From NCBI RefSeq assembly GCF_900089755.1, contig NZ_FLOC01000018.1, positions 1 to 64,000 of the forward strand: DNA of 64,000 nucleotides, written 5' to 3'. This DNA comes from Marinomonas aquimarina (GTDB taxonomy: Bacteria; Pseudomonadota; Gammaproteobacteria; Pseudomonadales; Marinomonadaceae). The notes beneath the pieces are model-generated. The model saw only the letters and a list, made by a program, of their open reading frames with translations. It was not told the DNA's origin and did no database searches. Position numbers and translations under genes: made by a program. Within the stretch, counting starts at the first letter, position 1, and each line of letters begins with the position of its first letter. This document shows, in pieces, positions 26,720-35,279 of the stretch.

Positions 26720-28025
26720 ATGCGTAAAAAAATCAGAATCATTGTGGTGGCAGGCGTCATCGCAGCCGTCGGGGGGATAGCGATCGCTGCCCGCGACGCC
26801 AAGGACGAGGGCAAGGCCGCGGCGCCCCCGGCGGGCGCGCCGATGGCGCCGCAGGTGCCCGTGGCCGAGGTCATTACCCGCACGGTCGCGCCATCGGCCG
26901 AGTACACCGGCTTCCTGGCCGCGCCCAAGACCGTCGAGCTGCGCTCGCGGGTCGGCGGCGCCGTCGATGCGGTGAGCGTTCCCGAAGGTAGCCTCGTGCG
27001 CAAGGGCCAACTGCTGTTCCAGATCGACCCGAGGCCGTTCCAGGTTGCGCTCGACACGGCCGTGGCGCAACTGCGTCAGGCCGAGGTGCTGGCCAGCCAG
27101 GCCCAGGCCGACTTTGACCGCGCCGAGCGCCTGGTGGCGACCGGCGCCGTCGCGCGCAAGACCTATGACGATGCCGCCTCCGCACGCAACGCGCGCCAGG
27201 CTCAGGTGCAGGCGGCTAAGGCCGCCGTTGCTGCGGCTCAGCTGGACCTGTCCTACGCCCGCGTCACTGCGCCCATCGCCGGGCGCGTCGACCGCGTGCT
27301 CGTGACCGAGGGCAACTTGGTCAGCGGTGGCGGCGCCGGCGCGGCCACGCTGCTGACCACGATCGTATCCATCGACCCGTTGCACGTGTACTTCGACATT
27401 GATGAGGCCACCTATCTCAACGTCGTCAGCCGCTCGCGGCCCGCTGCGGGCGCCGGTAGCAAGGCTTCGCTGCCCGTGCAGGTCGGGCTGACCACGGACA
27501 AGGGTTTCCCGCACAGGGGCGCGCTCGACTTCGTGGGCAACACCATTGACCGAAGCACCGGCACGATCCGCGCGCGCCGTTGTGCCCAACCCGGATGGGC
27601 GCATGGCACCCGGCATGTTCGCCCGGGCCAAGCTGTCCACCGGCGCGGCGCGCGAGGCCGTCCTGATCGACGATCAGGCCGTGGGCACCGACCAAGGGCG
27701 CAACTACGTGCTGGTCGTGGGCGAGAACAACCAGGCCCAGTACCGGCCCATCGAACTGGGGCCGGTGGTGGACGGGCTGCGCGTCATCAACGGCGGCCTG
27801 CAGGCCGGTGAGAAGATCATCATCAAGGGCCTCGTGCGCCCCGGCATGGCGGTCACGCCGCGCATGGTGCCCATGCAGGCGCCCGCGGCACCGGCCGCCG
27901 GCGCGACCGGCGCGACCAAGGCTGCGGCAAACGCTCCGGCTCCCGCTGCGGCGCCTGCCAAGGCCGGTGGCGCGGACCCCGCCAAGGCTGACGGCGCGGC
28001 CGGCTCGGCGGAGGCCCGCAAATGA
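26720..28025 (+). pseudogene. RND periplasmic adaptor (MexE/AcrA-like), frameshifted
   Basis: N-terminal signal/anchor segment, barrel-sandwich region (RVGGAVDAVSVPEGSLVRKG), helical hairpin and beta domain up to TGTIRAR, where the frame is lost at a CG dinucleotide repeat (27569-27576). The matching continuation, AVVPNPDGRMAPGMFARAKL, is in another frame and runs to 28025. Restoring one CG unit would give an intact protein of about 435 residues with an Ala/Pro-rich tail. The second part ends in an ATGA overlap with the pump gene. As written, the adaptor should be truncated. Sequencing error or reversible slippage are both possible. Confidence 0.8.
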
Positions 28026-31000
28026 ATTTCCCCCGCTTCTTCATCAACCGGCCGATCTTCGCCATCGTCCTGTCGGTGCTGATGCTGATCGCGGGCGCGA
28101 TCAGCTATTTCCAGCTCCCCCTGAGCGAGTACCCCCAGGTCACGCCGCCGACGGTGCAGGTCACCGCCAGCTATCCCGGCGCCAACCCGCAGGTGATCGC
28201 CGACACCGTGGCATCGCCGCTGGAGCAGGCGGTCAACGGCGTGGAAGGCATGATGTACATGCAGTCCCAGATGTCCACGGACGGGCGGATGGTGCTGACC
28301 ATCTCGTTCGAGCAGCACATCGACCCCGACGTCGCGCAGATCCAGGTGCAGAACCGCGTCTCACGCGCGCTGCCCCGGTTGCCGCCCGAGGTCCAGCGCA
28401 TCGGCGTGGTCACCGACAAGACCGCGCCCGATATTCTCATGGTGGTGCATATGCTCTCGCCGGGGGACCGCTACGACCCGCTGTACGTGTCCAACTACGC
28501 GATGCTCAACGTGCGCGACGAACTGGCGCGCCTGCCGGGCATCGCCAACGTGATCATCGGCGGTGAAGGCGAGTACGCAATGCGCGTCTGGCTCGACCCC
28601 GAGAAGGTCGCATCGCGGGGCATGACCGCCAGCGATGTGGTCGCCGCCATCCGCGAGCAGAACGTGCAGGTCGCAGCCGGCTCGATCGGCCAGCAGCCGA
28701 ATGCGTCGGCCGCCTTCCAGGTCAGCGTCAATGCGCTGGGGCGCCTGACCACCGAAGAGCAGTTCGGCGACATCGTGATCAAGGCCGGCGCCAACGGCCA
28801 GGTGACCCGCCTGCGCGACGTCGCACGCCTGGAACTGGGCTCGGACAACTACACCATGCGCGGCCAGCTCGACGGCGAGAACGCGGTCGGCCTGCAAATC
28901 CTGATGACGCCCGGCTCCAATGCCCTGGACACGTCCAGCGCGGTGCGCGCGACGATGGAGCGGCTGCAGGCCAAGTTCCCCGAAGGCATCGAGTACAAGA
29001 TCGCCTACGACCCCACAGTCTTCGTGCGCGCCTCGCTCCAGTCCGTCGCCGTCACGCTGCTGGAGGCCATCCTCCTGGTGGTGATCGTGGTGGTGCTGTT
29101 CCTGCAATCTTGGCGCGCGTCGATCATTCCACTGATCGCCGTGCCGGTCTCGCTGGTCGGCACGTTCGCGGTGATGCACATGTTCGGCTTCTCGCTGAAC
29201 ACGCTGTCGCTGTTTGGCCTCGTGCTCTCCATCGGCATCGTGGTGGATGACGCCATCGTGGTGGTGGAGAACGTGGAGCGCCACATGGCGCTGGGCGAAT
29301 CGCCCAAGGATGCGGCGCGCAAGGCGATGGATGAAGTGACTGGCCCGATCCTGGCCATCACCTCGGTGCTGGCAGCGGTCTTCATCCCCTCGGCGTTCCT
29401 GTCGGGGCTGCAGGGCGAGTTCTATCGCCAGTTCGCGCTGACCATCGCGTTCTCGACCATCCTGTCGGCGATCAACTCGCTTACGCTGTCGCCAGCGCTG
29501 GCCGCCATCCTGCTCAAGCCGCACCACGGCGCGGCCAAGCCCGATCGTCTCACGCGCATCATCGACGGCGTGTTCGGCGGCTTCTTCCGCCGCTTCAACC
29601 GCTTCTTCGATCGCGCCTCGAATTCCTACGTCGGGGGCGTGCGCCGCGCGGTGCGCGGCAGCGCCATCGTGCTGCTGCTCTACGTCGGCTTCCTGGGCCT
29701 GACCTGGCTGGGCTTCCACAAGGTGCCTGCGGGCTTCGTGCCGGCCCAGGACAAGTACTATCTCGTGGGCATCGCCCAGCTTCCGACCGGCGCCTCGCTG
29801 GATCGCACCGAGGCGGTCGTCAAGGAGATGACCAAGATCGCACTGGCTGAGCCGGGCGTCGAGAGCGTGGTGGCCTTCCCGGGCCTGTCGGTCAATGGAC
29901 CGGTGAACCAGCCGAACACCGCGCTGATGTTCGCCATGCTCAAGCCCTTCGATGAGCGCAAGGACCCGTCGCTGTCGGCCTTCGCCATCCAGGGCAAGCT
30001 CATGGGCAAGTTCAGCCAGATCCCGGACGGCTTCGTTGGCATCTTCCCGCCGCCGCCGGTGCCGGGCCTGGGTTCGATGGGCGGCTTCAAGCTGCAGATC
30101 GAGGACCGGGCGGGCCTGGGTCCCGAGGCGCTTGCGCAGGCACAGGGCCAGATCATGGGCAAGGCCATGCAGGCGCCCGAGCTGGCGAACATGCTCGCCA
30201 GCTTCCAGACCAATGCGCCGCAGTTGCAGGTGGACATCGACCGGGTGAAGGCCAAGTCGCAGGGCGTATCGCTGACCGAGGTGTTCGACACCCTGCAGGT
30301 CAACCTTGGCTCGCTCTACGTCAACGACTTCAACCGCTTCGGTCGCACCTACCGGGTCATGGCCCAGGCCGATGCGCAGTTCCGCATGCAGGCTGAGGAC
30401 ATAGGCATGCTCAAGGTGCGCAATGCAGCGGGCGACATGATCCCGCTGAGCGCGATCGCGACCATCGAGCGCAGTTCCGGCCCCGACCGGGTGATGCATT
30501 ACAACGGCTTTCCCTCGGCCGACATCAGCGGCGGGCCAGCGCCGGGCTACTCGTCCGGCCAGGCCACCGCCGCGATTGAGAAGATCGTGAGCGAATCGCT
30601 GCCGGACGGTATGACCTACGAATGGACGGACCTGACTTTCCAGGAAAAACGGGTTGGCAACACGGCGATCTACATCTTCGCGCTGGCGGTGCTGCTCGCC
30701 TTCCTGTTCCTGGCGGCCCAGTACAACAGTTGGTCGCTGCCGTTCGCTGTGCTGCTGATTGCACCCATGGCGCTGCTCTCGGCGATCGCCGGCGTCTGGC
30801 TCTCTGGGGGCGACAACAACATCTTCACGCAGATCGGTTTCGTGGTGCTGGTCGGCCTGGCTGCCAAGAACGCGATCCTGATCGTGGAGTTCGCCCGCGC
30901 GAAGGAAAGCGAAGGGGCCGATCCGCTGGCAGCCGTGCTCGAAGCCGCGCGCTTGCGGCTGCGCCCGATCTTGATGACGTCGTTCGCCTTCATCGCTGGC

Positions 31001-31198
31001 GTGGTGCCGCTGGTGCTGGCCAGCGGTGCGGGCGCCGAGATGCGCCACGCCATGGGCATCGCGGTGTTCGCCGGCATGCTGGGCGTGACGGTATTCGGCC
31101 TGGTGCTGACGCCGGTGTTCTACGTTGTGGTGCGCAAGCTGGCGCTGCGCCGCGAAGCGCGCCATGCCCGTGGCGGCATGACCGACCAGCACGCATGA
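28022..31198 (+). CDS. HAE1-type RND multidrug efflux pump (MexF-like)
   Basis: 1058-residue inner-membrane proton/drug antiporter. The N terminus MNFPRFFINRPIFAIVLS, the proton-relay helix GIVVDDAIVVVENVERHM and the region SWRASIIPLIAVPVSLVGTF match MexF and its relatives. Two periplasmic loops and twelve helices are expected. Its start overlaps the adaptor end by four bases, so translation is coupled. Substrates are probably organic compounds rather than metals. Confidence 0.93.
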   Translation: MNFPRFFINRPIFAIVLSVLMLIAGAISYFQLPLSEYPQVTPPTVQVTASYPGANPQVIADTVASPLEQAVNGVEGMMYMQSQMSTDGRMVLTISFEQHIDPDVAQIQVQNRVSRALPRLPPEVQRIGVVTDKTAPDILMVVHMLSPGDRYDPLYVSNYAMLNVRDELARLPGIANVIIGGEGEYAMRVWLDPEKVASRGMTASDVVAAIREQNVQVAAGSIGQQPNASAAFQVSVNALGRLTTEEQFGDIVIKAGANGQVTRLRDVARLELGSDNYTMRGQLDGENAVGLQILMTPGSNALDTSSAVRATMERLQAKFPEGIEYKIAYDPTVFVRASLQSVAVTLLEAILLVVIVVVLFLQSWRASIIPLIAVPVSLVGTFAVMHMFGFSLNTLSLFGLVLSIGIVVDDAIVVVENVERHMALGESPKDAARKAMDEVTGPILAITSVLAAVFIPSAFLSGLQGEFYRQFALTIAFSTILSAINSLTLSPALAAILLKPHHGAAKPDRLTRIIDGVFGGFFRRFNRFFDRASNSYVGGVRRAVRGSAIVLLLYVGFLGLTWLGFHKVPAGFVPAQDKYYLVGIAQLPTGASLDRTEAVVKEMTKIALAEPGVESVVAFPGLSVNGPVNQPNTALMFAMLKPFDERKDPSLSAFAIQGKLMGKFSQIPDGFVGIFPPPPVPGLGSMGGFKLQIEDRAGLGPEALAQAQGQIMGKAMQAPELANMLASFQTNAPQLQVDIDRVKAKSQGVSLTEVFDTLQVNLGSLYVNDFNRFGRTYRVMAQADAQFRMQAEDIGMLKVRNAAGDMIPLSAIATIERSSGPDRVMHYNGFPSADISGGPAPGYSSGQATAAIEKIVSESLPDGMTYEWTDLTFQEKRVGNTAIYIFALAVLLAFLFLAAQYNSWSLPFAVLLIAPMALLSAIAGVWLSGGDNNIFTQIGFVVLVGLAAKNAILIVEFARAKESEGADPLAAVLEAARLRLRPILMTSFAFIAGVVPLVLASGAGAEMRHAMGIAVFAGMLGVTVFGLVLTPVFYVVVRKLALRREARHARGGMTDQHA

Positions 31199-31218
31199 CG
31201 GCCAGGAGGACATACGAC

Positions 31219-32724
31219 ATGAAAACATCTTTCGCATTCACACGACCCGCCAGGACGCTGGCGCCGCTCGCCCTCGCGGCGGCGCTGGCTGGCTGCTCCA
31301 TGGCACCGAAGTATGACCGGCCCGCAGCGCCGATCGACACGGCCTATCCCTCGGGCGCGGCCTATGTGGAACTGGCGGCCGCGACGCCCGACGACGCGAT
31401 CACGGCCGAGATCGGTTGGCGGGACTTCTTCCGCGACCCGCTGCTGCAGCAGTTGATCGGCATTTCGCTGGAGAACAACCGCGACATGCACAAAGCCGCG
31501 CTCAACGTGGAGGCGGCTCAGGCGCTGTACCGTATCCAGCGTGCCGAGATGCTGCCGAACCTGGGCGTTTCCGCCCGCGGCGCGTCAGAGCGCGTACCGG
31601 CCGACCTCAGTACCACGGGGCAAAGCGACGTGCTCCGGCGCTACGACGTGGCCGGGGTGACGGCCGCCTGGGAGCTGGACCTGTGGGGCCGCATCCGCAG
31701 CCTCAACGACCGGGCGCTGGCGTCCTACCTGGCCCTCGACGAGACCCGCATCGCCACGCAGATGAGCCTGGTGTCCGAGGTGGCCAGCGCCTACCTCACG
31801 CTGCGCGCCGACCAGGAACTGCTGCGCCTGACGAGCGACACCCTCGCCACACAGAAGCGCTCCTATGACCTGACCACCCAACTGGTGGAAGCGGGAAATT
31901 CCACGCAGCTCGACCTGCGCCGCGCGGAGATCGCGCTGCGCACCGCCGAGGCCAACCGCGCCGCCTACACGCGGCAGGCGGCCAAGGACCGCAACGCGCT
32001 GGTGCTGCTGCTGGGCCAGCCGCTGACGCCGGAGCTGTCCCGGCAGCTTGACGAGGCCGTGGCGCTGCCGGACGACATCGTGCCGACCGACCTGCCGAGC
32101 GGCCTGCCGTCCGAACTGCTCGCGCGTCGGCCGGACATCCGCGCCGCCGAGCAGATGCTGATCGGCGCCAACGCCAACATCGGCGCGGCGCGGGCCGCGT
32201 TCTTCCCGACGATTAGCCTCACGGGCTCGGCGGGCACGGCCAGCGCTTCGCTGGACGGCCTGTTCGATTCGGGCTCGCGGGCCTGGAGCTTCCTGCCGCA
32301 GATCACGCTGCCCATCTTCCGCGGCGGCGCGTTGCGAGCCAATCTGGACGTGGCACAGGTACAAAAGAGGATCGAAATCGCCAACTACGAGAAGTCTATC
32401 CAGGCGGCCTTTGCTGAGGTGGCTGACGGCTTGGCGGGCAAGCGCACGCTTGATGAGCAGATCCGCTCGGAGCAGCTCCTGGTAGCGGCTAGCCAGAAAG
32501 CCTACCAACTAGCCGAGCAACGCTTCCAGGAAGGCGTGGACGACAACCTCACCTTGCTCGATGCGCAACGCACACAGTACGGTGCGCAGCAGACCCTGGT
32601 GCGCACGCGCCTGACGCGGCTGAACAACCTCATCCACCTCTACAAGGCGCTGGGTGGCGGCTGGACTGAGCACACGGTGCAATCGGGCGCCACCGGGCAA
32701 CCATCCGCCCGGTCGCCGGGATAA
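31219..32724 (+). CDS. outer-membrane lipoprotein channel (OprN/OprM-like)
   Basis: 501 residues. A lipoprotein signal ends with LAGC, and the mature protein begins SMAPKYDRP. Two outer-membrane-efflux repeats follow (WELDLWGRIRSLNDRA; ARRPDIRAAEQMLIGANANIG; DAQRTQYGAQQTL), as in NodT-type channels. Start 31219 has AGGAGG 8 bases upstream and lies 20 bases after the pump stop. Third component of the MexEF-OprN-like exporter. Confidence 0.93.
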   Translation: MKTSFAFTRPARTLAPLALAAALAGCSMAPKYDRPAAPIDTAYPSGAAYVELAAATPDDAITAEIGWRDFFRDPLLQQLIGISLENNRDMHKAALNVEAAQALYRIQRAEMLPNLGVSARGASERVPADLSTTGQSDVLRRYDVAGVTAAWELDLWGRIRSLNDRALASYLALDETRIATQMSLVSEVASAYLTLRADQELLRLTSDTLATQKRSYDLTTQLVEAGNSTQLDLRRAEIALRTAEANRAAYTRQAAKDRNALVLLLGQPLTPELSRQLDEAVALPDDIVPTDLPSGLPSELLARRPDIRAAEQMLIGANANIGAARAAFFPTISLTGSAGTASASLDGLFDSGSRAWSFLPQITLPIFRGGALRANLDVAQVQKRIEIANYEKSIQAAFAEVADGLAGKRTLDEQIRSEQLLVAASQKAYQLAEQRFQEGVDDNLTLLDAQRTQYGAQQTLVRTRLTRLNNLIHLYKALGGGWTEHTVQSGATGQPSARSPG

Positions 32725-32730
32725 GGGCTA

Positions 32731-32762
32731 TGCGCAACGGCGGCGTTCCCCATCGTTGCGCA
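32731..32762. promoter_or_regulatory. inverted repeat before the MerR gene
   Basis: TGCGCAACG, 14 bases, CGTTGCGCA: perfect 9-bp arms between the channel gene and the MerR start. It could be an attenuator hairpin or the MerR operator; the CGTTG element also occurs in the operon promoter at 26637. Confidence 0.5.
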
Positions 32763-32773
32763 CGGAGAACCGG

Positions 32774-33160
32774 ATGAGGATCGGTGAACTTGCGCGCTTG
32801 ACGGGCACCCCCCCGGAGAACATTCGGTTCTACGAGCGGGAGGGCCTGTTGCAAGCCCCGGAGCGGTCACGCAACAACTATCGGCGCTATGGCCCGGCCC
32901 ATGTCGAACGGCTTCACCTGATTCGCAACTACCGTGCCTCGGGAATCGGCCTGGATGACGTGCGCCGCCTACTGGGTTGGGCACATGAGGGGTTCCTGGA
33001 ACCTGAGCTGCTAAGGCAGGCTGTCCAAGGCCATCTCGCCTGTGTTGAGGAACGCATGGAGCAACTGATCCAGGTGAAAGAGCACCTGCTCGCATTGGCC
33101 CTGCACGGTGCTGCTTCCGCCGGGGCTTCCGAGGATGGACCGGCTCGCGATGGTTCGTGA
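32774..33160 (+). CDS. MerR-family regulator of the RND operon
   Basis: 128 residues with an N-terminal MerR helix-turn-helix (MRIGELARLTGTPPENIRFY) and long dimer helix. Resembles ZntR/CadR in layout, but the metal-binding cysteines are missing: no Cys near position 77-79, no C-terminal Cys pair, and only Cys90 is present. So it probably senses an organic ligand or has lost metal response. Last gene of the RND cluster; likely acts on the 19-bp-spacer promoter at 26623. Confidence 0.85.
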   Translation: MRIGELARLTGTPPENIRFYEREGLLQAPERSRNNYRRYGPAHVERLHLIRNYRASGIGLDDVRRLLGWAHEGFLEPELLRQAVQGHLACVEERMEQLIQVKEHLLALALHGAASAGASEDGPARDGS

Positions 33161-33180
33161 GCATCGCATGTCCATATAAC

Positions 33181-33206
33181 TGAATATATATTCATGCGTG
33201 TAATAT
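33181..33206 (+). promoter_or_regulatory. ArsR-type operator-promoter of the MFS gene
   Basis: TGAATATATATTCA (33181-33194) is a perfect 14-bp palindrome, followed by TGCGTG and TAATATTT. It has the same architecture as the operators at 21423 and 23063, 46 bp before the MFS start. Confidence 0.7.
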
Positions 33207-33239
33207 TTCCGGCCAGACAAACGAATAAGAAAGACGCCC

Positions 33240-34421
33240 ATGACCGACCAGAGCATCACGCGCCGAAACATCGGCGTTCTCACCGCCGCGCAGGCGCTCG
33301 GCGGCGCCAGCGCGCCCATCGTGATGTCGCTGGGTGGGCTGGTCGGCCAGCAGCTTGCCAAGAATTCGGCCTGGATCACCTTGCCCGTGAGTCTGTTCGG
33401 CCTGGGTCTTGCCATCGGCACCTTGCCTGCCGCCTTCATCATGCGGCGCCATGGCCGCCGCAACGGATACGTGGTGGGGGTCGGCTTCGGCGTGGCCTCG
33501 GGCCTGATCGCCGCGTTGGGCATCATGCTGGCCTCGTTCTGGATCTTCTGCGCCGGCACCTTCCTGGCGGGCTTCTACGGCGCGTATGTGCAGAGCTACC
33601 GCTTCGCAGCCGCCGACACCGCCGAGGACGCGCTTAAGGCCAAGGCCATTTCCTGGGTCATGGTGGGCGGTCTCGCGGGCGCCATCATCGGGCCGCAGTT
33701 GGTGATCTTCACGCGCGATGCGGTAGCGGGCACGCCCTACGTTGGCAGCTTCCTCAGCCAGGCGCTGCTGCCGCTGATCGCCTTGCCGATCCTGCTGATG
33801 CTGCGCACGCCGAGCCAGACCCAGGCCGAAGCAGTCGCCGATAGCGGTCGGACGGTGCTGCAGCTCTTGGCGATGCCGCGCTATCTGCTGGCCGTGGCTG
33901 CGGGCGTGGTGTCCTATGGGGTGATGGCGTTCGTGATGACGGCCGCGCCGGTGGCGATGGTCAACCACGGGCATTCGGTGGACAACGCCGCCCTAGGAAT
34001 ACAGTGGCACCTGCTGGCGATGTTCGGGCCGAGCTTCTTCACCGGGCGACTGATGGTGCGCTACGGCAAGGAGCGCGTGACCGCCGTCGGCATGGTGCTG
34101 CTCGCCGCCTCCGGGGTGGTGGCCCTGGGCGGGCTCGGCCTGTCCCACTTCTGGGGCTCGCTGGCGCTGTTGGGCATCGGCTGGAATTTGAGTTTCATCG
34201 GCGCCACGGCGATGGTCACCGACTGCCACACCCCGGCCGAGCGGGGCAAGGCGCAGGGCATGAACGACTTCTTCGTCTTCGCCGCCACGGCGGCCGTGTC
34301 GTTCCTCGCGGGGTCGATCCTGCACAGCTCGGGCTGGCAAGCGGTCAACTGGATGATCTTCCCGGCCTTGGCGCTGATCTTGGTGCCGCTGCTGTGGCAG
34401 GGGCGGTACGGTTGCAACTGA
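33240..34421 (+). CDS. MFS transporter, first copy with altered C terminus
   Basis: 393-residue major facilitator protein with about twelve hydrophobic helices and a GRLMVRYGKERVTAVGM loop. I do not recognise the substrate. The ArsR-type operator upstream suggests a metal-linked role. Residues from about 121 to the end are duplicated at 37122-37957. The last residues (QGRYGCN) differ from the duplicate end (QAARKPALPAPV), so the original C terminus is probably the one at 37957. Confidence 0.85.
   Translation: MTDQSITRRNIGVLTAAQALGGASAPIVMSLGGLVGQQLAKNSAWITLPVSLFGLGLAIGTLPAAFIMRRHGRRNGYVVGVGFGVASGLIAALGIMLASFWIFCAGTFLAGFYGAYVQSYRFAAADTAEDALKAKAISWVMVGGLAGAIIGPQLVIFTRDAVAGTPYVGSFLSQALLPLIALPILLMLRTPSQTQAEAVADSGRTVLQLLAMPRYLLAVAAGVVSYGVMAFVMTAAPVAMVNHGHSVDNAALGIQWHLLAMFGPSFFTGRLMVRYGKERVTAVGMVLLAASGVVALGGLGLSHFWGSLALLGIGWNLSFIGATAMVTDCHTPAERGKAQGMNDFFVFAATAAVSFLAGSILHSSGWQAVNWMIFPALALILVPLLWQGRYGCN
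33601..34401 (+). repeat. 801-bp direct repeat, copy 1
   Basis: Matches 37122-37922 at a constant offset of 3521. The stretch from about 33616 to 34031 appears identical. Scattered differences begin at about 34035 and run to the end. Confidence 0.9.
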
Positions 34422-34568
34422 CTTGACTTGGGGCATTGATCGAGGACTGGAAGCCGATAAGTGGCCCGTTCCGGCACTACACGACTTGTCTCCACTGCTG
34501 AAACTTCGGAAAGCTACTTTGCCGTTCCACCTTTATTGATGGTCAAAGAGTTGTATGGACAGATGAAT

Positions 34569-34592
34569 TTAGTTAGTTAGTTAGTTAGTTAG
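34569..34592. repeat. (TTAG)6 microsatellite
   Basis: Six tandem TTAG units. They overlap the stop codon of the leftward TetR gene and supply several further stop triplets. A simple repeat at the edge of the AT-richer insert. Confidence 0.85.
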
Positions 34593-35169
34593 ATTTATCA
34601 AGAAGCAGTTTAACCACGGCTTTGGCTTTGCGAGCAGCGTGCAGATCTCCAAGAACGTGAGCCTGAATAATCGCCCCTTCAAGCAACATAGCAATTGTTT
34701 CAGAGATTTGAACTATCGATTCTCTGGACGTTATGACAAGTGAAGTGTGGTGTGTGATCCATCGCAGCATAGCCTCTTTGTTTCGGGCGCAAAGCTTATG
34801 TATATCATGATCCGGATTGCTGAATTCGGCGCTGACATTAATGAAATAACAACCCAAGAAAAGTGGCTTGGATTGATCGAGACCCTGAAACAGATCGTCA
34901 AAAGCATCAAGCATGGCATACAAGGCGTCCCTACCTGGCGTCGCTTCGTGCAAACGCAAATCGAGCCAAGAGAAATACTGCTGATCACAATATTCGACGG
35001 TCGCAGCAATTAGATCTTCCTTGCTGGAGAAATGGTTATATAGCGTTTTCTTGGCAATGCCGGACTCTTCAAGTACCCGATTGATGCCAACAGCATGAAT
35101 GCCGTACTTATAAAAAAGGTTAAAGGCAGTTGCGACTAACTGTTCTTTTTTGTCCATGATGTTATTCAT
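34585..35169 (-). CDS. TetR-family repressor
   Basis: 194 residues with an N-terminal helix-turn-helix (YKYGIHAVGINRVLEESG, then IAKKTLYNHFSSKEDLI) and a helical ligand domain. Lower GC than its neighbours. It is divergent from the MerA-like reductase gene, with two GGAGAC-N6-GTCT sites between them, one inside the reductase promoter. An alternative start four codons in (MDKKEQ) is possible. Likely represses the reductase and itself; ligand unknown. Confidence 0.88.
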   Translation of the reverse strand: MNNIMDKKEQLVATAFNLFYKYGIHAVGINRVLEESGIAKKTLYNHFSSKEDLIAATVEYCDQQYFSWLDLRLHEATPGRDALYAMLDAFDDLFQGLDQSKPLFLGCYFINVSAEFSNPDHDIHKLCARNKEAMLRWITHHTSLVITSRESIVQISETIAMLLEGAIIQAHVLGDLHAARKAKAVVKLLLDKSN

Positions 35170-35195
35170 CGTTGTGAGGATTCATACGCGACATG

Positions 35196-35249
35196 TTGAC
35201 ACAAGGAGACAGGGTTGTCTACAATCCCTCAAGGAGACCGATCTGTCTC
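35196..35249 (+). promoter_or_regulatory. strong promoter with twin TetR operators
   Basis: -35 TTGACA (35196-35201), 18-bp spacer, -10 TACAAT (35220-35225). GGAGAC-N6-GTCT occurs at 35205-35220 within the spacer and again at 35233-35248, 28 bp apart. Repressor binding would block both polymerase binding and early elongation. Confidence 0.75.
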
Positions 35250-35279
35250 TTTCTTTGCAATTTCCTTGAGGCTTCTTTT

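Noticed and set aside
28361-31237. 958-codon frame antisense to the MexF-like pump
   Set aside because: Composition dominated by His, Arg, Gln and Ala, as expected for a shadow of a GC-rich membrane protein gene.
35193-35279. Upstream ATG at 35193 for the MerA-like gene
   Set aside because: It lies before the -35/-10 promoter elements, and the intervening residues do not look like reductase sequence.
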